Shown: one piece after another, positions 61,608 to 64,000 of the stretch
Position numbering within the stretch: the first letter of the stretch is position 1
Layout of the letters: each line of letters begins with the position of its first letter
Source of the DNA: Ga0077560 sp046330435
GTDB taxonomy: Bacteria > Actinomycetota > Thermoleophilia > Miltoncostaeales > Miltoncostaeaceae
NCBI GenBank assembly: GCA_046330435.1
Contig: JAXLST010000015.1
Coordinates: forward strand, 62,001-126,000
Direction of reading: 5' to 3'
Length of the DNA stretch: 64,000 nt
Translations under genes and position numbers: made by a program
Notes under the pieces: generated by a model
Databases searched by the model: none
Told to the model about the DNA's origin: nothing
Seen by the model: the letters and a program-made list of their open reading frames with translations, nothing else

Positions 61608-62081
61608 TCAGCCCCCCTGGTTCACCGCCGAGCCCATGCGCTCGGACGCGTGCTCGGAGACCTGCCGGCCCTCCTCGGCGACGCGCTCCCGGGTGACCTG
61701 GGCGGCCTCCCCCAGCACGTCCTTGCCGCGCTCGACCGCCTCGTGGGCGGTCTCGGACGCCGCGGACACGACCTCGCCGGCCACGCCGCCCATCTTCTCG
61801 CGCTCCATGTCGGTCTCCGGCAGGAGGGCGCCCACCAGGAACCCGGCCGCCGCCGAGCCCAGGGCGATCGCGAGCGGCTTCACCGCGCCCGAGCCCCCGC
61901 CGTTGCCGGCGTGCCCTCCGGCGTCCTTCACGGCGTCCTGCAGCTGCCCGGCGCGCTCCCGGATGGCGCCCTTGGCGCGCTCCGGCACGTTCGCGCGGTG
62001 GCCGAGCTCCTCGGCGGTCGCGCCGATGCGCTCCCGGACCTCGGTCAGCCGATTCCCGACCTGGCTCGTGTCGTCAGCCAT
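61608..62081 (-). CDS. Envelope stress protein, DUF3618/YtxH-like
   Basis: ATG 62081 has AAGGAGG upstream. The protein is 157 residues with an amphipathic N-helix (QVGNRLTEVRERIGATAEEL) and a single membrane segment near residues 68-86 (VKPLAIALGSAAAGFLVGAL). A long charged helical tail follows (MGGVAGEVVSAASETAHEAV). This layout is common in actinobacterial DUF3618-type proteins linked to stress operons. Its first 37 bases overlap the end of the holin-like gene. The three genes form one operon from 62967 to 61608. Confidence 0.72.
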   Translation of the reverse strand: MADDTSQVGNRLTEVRERIGATAEELGHRANVPERAKGAIRERAGQLQDAVKDAGGHAGNGGGSGAVKPLAIALGSAAAGFLVGALLPETDMEREKMGGVAGEVVSAASETAHEAVERGKDVLGEAAQVTRERVAEEGRQVSEHASERMGSAVNQGG

Positions 62082-62467
62082 GTCACGTCCTCCTTCACGG
62101 TGTCGATGGTCCTGCGCGGCAGCGGGTTGCCCGTCCTGCGCAGCTGTTGGCGGGCGGCGAGCGCGGCGCACGCTGCGGCCACGAGGAGCACCGCCCCCAC
62201 GATGAGCGCCGCCGCCCAGGCGGGCATCACCTCGTCGAGTCCGAGGACCGCGGCGGCCACGAGCGTGCCCGTGGCGCACAGCGCGGCGACGAGGGCGACG
62301 GCCCCCATCACGGCGGCCGACACCGCGTGCCGGCGCTTCTCGCCGATCTCGCTGCGCAGGAGGTCCATCTCCACGCCGGCGAGCTCGGCCGCCTCGTCGC
62401 GGAACCGGCGCAGCAACTGCCCGAGGGGCAGCGACCGCACCTCGCCGTCGAGTCTGGCGGTCGTCAC
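62045..62467 (-). CDS. Phage-holin-superfamily III / DUF1469-like membrane protein
   Basis: The protein is 140 residues. The N-terminus SLPLGQLLRRFRDEAAELAGVEMDLLRSE is the cytoplasmic helix of this family. Two membrane helices follow at about 48-75 and 80-107. Members are often annotated as holin-like but occur on chromosomes next to DUF3618 proteins and are thought to act in envelope stress. No endolysin or phage gene is nearby, so a phage role is rejected. It overlaps both neighbours in the operon. Confidence 0.75.
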   Translation of the reverse strand: MTTARLDGEVRSLPLGQLLRRFRDEAAELAGVEMDLLRSEIGEKRRHAVSAAVMGAVALVAALCATGTLVAAAVLGLDEVMPAWAAALIVGAVLLVAAACAALAARQQLRRTGNPLPRRTIDTVKEDVTWLTTRARSGIG

Positions 62468-62967
62468 TGCGGGCTCCCCGCCGGGCGGATCTCCCCCGAG
62501 CTCGACGCGGGCGCACCCGCGGCGTGGACGCCCGCGTGCGTCGCGCTCGGGCTCTCGCTCGGGATCAGCCCCCGCCGGTCCCCGCCGCCGCCGTGCGGGC
62601 GGTCGGCGGCCTTCACGAACCGCGCCGCCGCGAGACCCGCGGCGAAGCTCCCCAGCGCCACCATGGCGGGGTGCCGGCGGCCGTACCGCGTGGCGTCGTC
62701 CATGATCGTCGCCCCGTCGGAGCGGTCCAGGTACTCCCCCATGCGCTGCACGCGGTCGGCGGTGGACTCCGCCATGTCCGCGGCCCGGCCGCGCCCGCGG
62801 CGCCGCAGCTCCTCACCCACCGAGCGGGCGTCCTCCGCCATCCCGCGGGAGCTCTCGGCCGCCTTCGTGGACCGCTCGGTGAGCATGTCCGACATCCGGT
62901 CGCGCGCCTTCTGCGCACCACCGGCGGCGGCTTCCTTCCCACGCTGGCTGATCTCGGCTGTCTCCAT
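62464..62967 (-). CDS. Hypothetical stress-type protein with one membrane segment
   Basis: ATG 62967 is preferred, with GGAGG nine bases before it; a GTG at 62976 would sit on the ribosome site. The 167-residue protein is largely helical and charged (QRGKEAAAGGAQKARDRMSD, STADRVQRMGEYLDR), with a hydrophobic segment near 103-118 (PAMVALGSFAAGLAAARFVK). It has a low-complexity C-terminus. It heads the minus-strand envelope operon and its stop overlaps the next start by 4 bases. Family uncertain, similar in style to YtxH/DUF3618 neighbours. Confidence 0.62.
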   Translation of the reverse strand: METAEISQRGKEAAAGGAQKARDRMSDMLTERSTKAAESSRGMAEDARSVGEELRRRGRGRAADMAESTADRVQRMGEYLDRSDGATIMDDATRYGRRHPAMVALGSFAAGLAAARFVKAADRPHGGGGDRRGLIPSESPSATHAGVHAAGAPASSSGEIRPAGSPQ

Positions 62968-63147
62968 CTGCCACACCCTCCGGACGTGTCGTCATGCAGG
63001 TCCGCGACCGGTGCCGGCCGCGCGGTCCGGGTTCCCCCGCCGGCGGCCCGGAAACGCGAAGCGCCGACGCACCCGGCGGCCGTTTCGGCGCCCCCCGGAG
63101 CGGGAACGCCCGCATCCCAGGAGGCACCCGAACCGAGGGAGGACGCC

Positions 63148-63354
63148 ATGGGGTTCCAGGTCACCGAGGTGCAGCGGGCGCTGAAGGGCGCCGACTACCC
63201 GGCGAGTTCCGACGACCTCGCCGGTCTCGCCGAGCGCAACGGCGCGGACCGCGGCCTGGTGGACGCCCTGCGCGGCATGGGGCGCGGCGACATCGAGGGC
63301 CCGACCGGCGTCATGGAGGCGCTCAAGGGCTCCCTGGGCGGCGACGCGGGCTGA
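63148..63354 (+). CDS. DUF2795 family small protein
   Basis: ATG 63148 follows GAGGGAGGA. The 68 residues contain VTEVQRALKGADYPASSDDLAGLAERNGAD, a helical pattern of DUF2795 (often V-Q-x-x-L-x-G-x-x-YP). VDALRGMGRGDIEGPTGVMEAL follows. Such proteins recur in actinobacterial stress operons; their role is unknown. The stop overlaps the start of the next gene as TGATG. Confidence 0.75.
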   Translation: MGFQVTEVQRALKGADYPASSDDLAGLAERNGADRGLVDALRGMGRGDIEGPTGVMEALKGSLGGDAG

Positions 63355-63863
63355 TGGCCGGGCCCGCGCCTGCCGAGCCCGCCCTGCAGGTGGTGGGCGG
63401 CGCCGCCTCCGGCGGGTGGCGGGAGGTGGGCGGCCCCGTCGCGCACCAGGCCGCGGCCTCGGGCGGGAGCGGCGGGCTCATCGCCATGGTGGTGCTGGTG
63501 CTGGCGGTCGCCGGCGGGGTGCTGCTGGTACGGCGCATGTCCCGCGACCCGCTGACGGACCCGGGCGTGCTGCTGCCCGACGGGTTCCGGGGACGCAACC
63601 TCGACACCGTGCGCCTGGCCGTGGGGCCCTGGCCGGAGCCGGCCTGGCGGCCGCCGTCGGAGGTGGTGCTGGTGCTGCTCAGCGGCGGCCCCGTCCCGGT
63701 GGACGTCGACGGCGAGATCCGCTGGCTGCGCGACGGCGAGGCCCTGCGGATGGGCCCGGGTCCCGGCTGCGTCCGCCGGGCCCGCCCCCTGCGCACCAGC
63801 GCCGTGTGGGTGCACATGACCCCGCGCGGCGCGGGCGTGGAGGACCCGGCCGTCAGGCCGTGA
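63354..63863 (+). CDS. Single-pass membrane hypothetical protein
   Basis: ATG 63354 overlaps the DUF2795 stop. The 169-residue protein has a Gly/Ala-rich N-terminus, a membrane helix near 41-60 (GLIAMVVLVLAVAGGVLLV) and a soluble C-terminal region (DPLTDPGVLLPDGFRGRN onward, then VVLVLLSGGPVPVDVDGEIR). No family is recognised. The end overlaps the convergent partial gene by 11 bases. It is probably co-expressed with the DUF2795 protein. Confidence 0.55.
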   Translation: MAGPAPAEPALQVVGGAASGGWREVGGPVAHQAAASGGSGGLIAMVVLVLAVAGGVLLVRRMSRDPLTDPGVLLPDGFRGRNLDTVRLAVGPWPEPAWRPPSEVVLVLLSGGPVPVDVDGEIRWLRDGEALRMGPGPGCVRRARPLRTSAVWVHMTPRGAGVEDPAVRP

Positions 63864-64000
63864 GGCCCAGGACGAGGCGCACCGCCGCCGGGAGGTCCGC
63901 CGCCACCGCGGGCGCGTCCCGCACCTCCCGCTCCAGGGTCACCGGGGTGGGCACCAGCACCGCCCGGGCGCCGCGGCGCGCCGCCAACGTCGGCGCCGAT
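63853..64000 (-). CDS. 3' end of a protein, possibly HAD-family phosphatase
   Basis: Only 49 codons before the stop (63853-63855) are in the window. They read SAPTLAARRGARAVLVPTPV, then TLEREVRDAPAVAADLPAAV and a final RLVLGL. The A-ARAVLVPTP plus T--EV---P-VA-DL pattern is like the C-terminus of HAD-IIIA phosphatases found beside glycosyltransferase and heptose genes in actinobacteria. A heptose bisphosphatase here would complete the gmhA/hldE pathway. This is a guess from a short piece; the N-terminal DxD motifs are outside. Confidence 0.4.
   Translation of the reverse strand, partial: SAPTLAARRGARAVLVPTPVTLEREVRDAPAVAADLPAAVRLVLGLTA

Noticed and set aside
62045..62467. Phage remnant, from the holin-like protein
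   Set aside because: No endolysin, portal, integrase or attachment site is seen; the family is common on chromosomes with stress proteins.
1..64000. tRNA, rRNA, CRISPR array or riboswitch
   Set aside because: No cloverleaf-like runs, regular direct repeats with spacers or rRNA-like stretches were noticed while reading; spacers are too short for most such elements.

Overview
The window is a piece of a very GC-rich bacterial chromosome. Genes are tightly packed, GTG starts are common, and stop and start codons repeatedly overlap as ATGA, GTGA or TGATG. Gene content (secreted PKD and beta-sandwich proteins, a ScyD/ScyE-like propeller, PRC-barrel and ChaB stress proteins, RsbU/RsbW/STAS modules) fits Actinomycetota, perhaps a deep lineage such as Thermoleophilia. 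That placement is inference. I saw no rRNA, tRNA, CRISPR array or insertion sequence.

Layout. 1-5.9 kb: three secreted or surface proteins and a lipoprotein zinc metallopeptidase. 6.0-14.9 kb: an unusual chain of genes, each start overlapping the previous stop. It holds two membrane TrkA_N proteins with ryanodine-receptor-type (RyR) domains, a secreted protein, two more secreted HExxH proteases, and a gene carrying kinase-like, TIR, transmembrane and C-terminal extracytoplasmic segments. Most of these are broken by small indels, but starts, stops and frame pieces survive, so they are either very recent pseudogenes or victims of consensus sequence errors. 14.7-29.9 kb: a divergent purine/ureide catabolic locus. 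The minus-strand arm encodes allantoinase, ureidoglycine aminohydrolase and allantoate amidohydrolase. The plus-strand arm encodes a SIS isomerase, PfkB kinase, hydantoin racemase, amidohydrolase deaminase, PuuE-like deacetylase, a complete peptide/nickel-type ABC importer and an M20 hydrolase. 30.0-34.8 kb: anti-sigma kinase, STAS protein, a PAS-GAF histidine kinase with OmpR regulator, a second ureidoglycine aminohydrolase and a NUDIX hydrolase.

34.8-40.4 kb: a phosphoesterase, a nucleotidyltransferase, then a glycan block (GT2, carbamoyltransferase, GT9) and a PRC-barrel protein. 40.6-44.0 kb: a 1041-residue MASE1-PAS-PAS-GAF-RsbU-RsbW protein with its STAS partner. 44.0-51.8 kb: TspO, a frameshifted RecQ, several tiny stress-type proteins, an SDR, DUF1360, ChaB, another STAS protein, topoisomerase IB and a P-loop kinase. 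51.8-55.4 kb: two tandem LuxR-type sensor kinases, one lacking its phosphoacceptor histidine, divergent from a response regulator fused to a cyclase-like domain. 55.5-61.5 kb: a secreted propeller, two glycosyltransferases, and the ADP-heptose genes gmhA and hldE with an SDR. 61.6-64 kb: a minus-strand set of envelope stress proteins, DUF2795 and membrane proteins, and the 3' end of what may be a HAD phosphatase.

Three themes recur: ureide nitrogen salvage, partner-switching stress signalling spread over several loci, and heptose/carbamoyl surface glycan synthesis. The most interesting region is 6.0-14.9 kb, where RyR, TrkA_N and TIR modules sit together with secreted proteases. Isolated single-base indels also occur in recQ, hldE and the 3.0-4.4 kb gene, so sequence quality must be settled before any biological reading of the broken genes.
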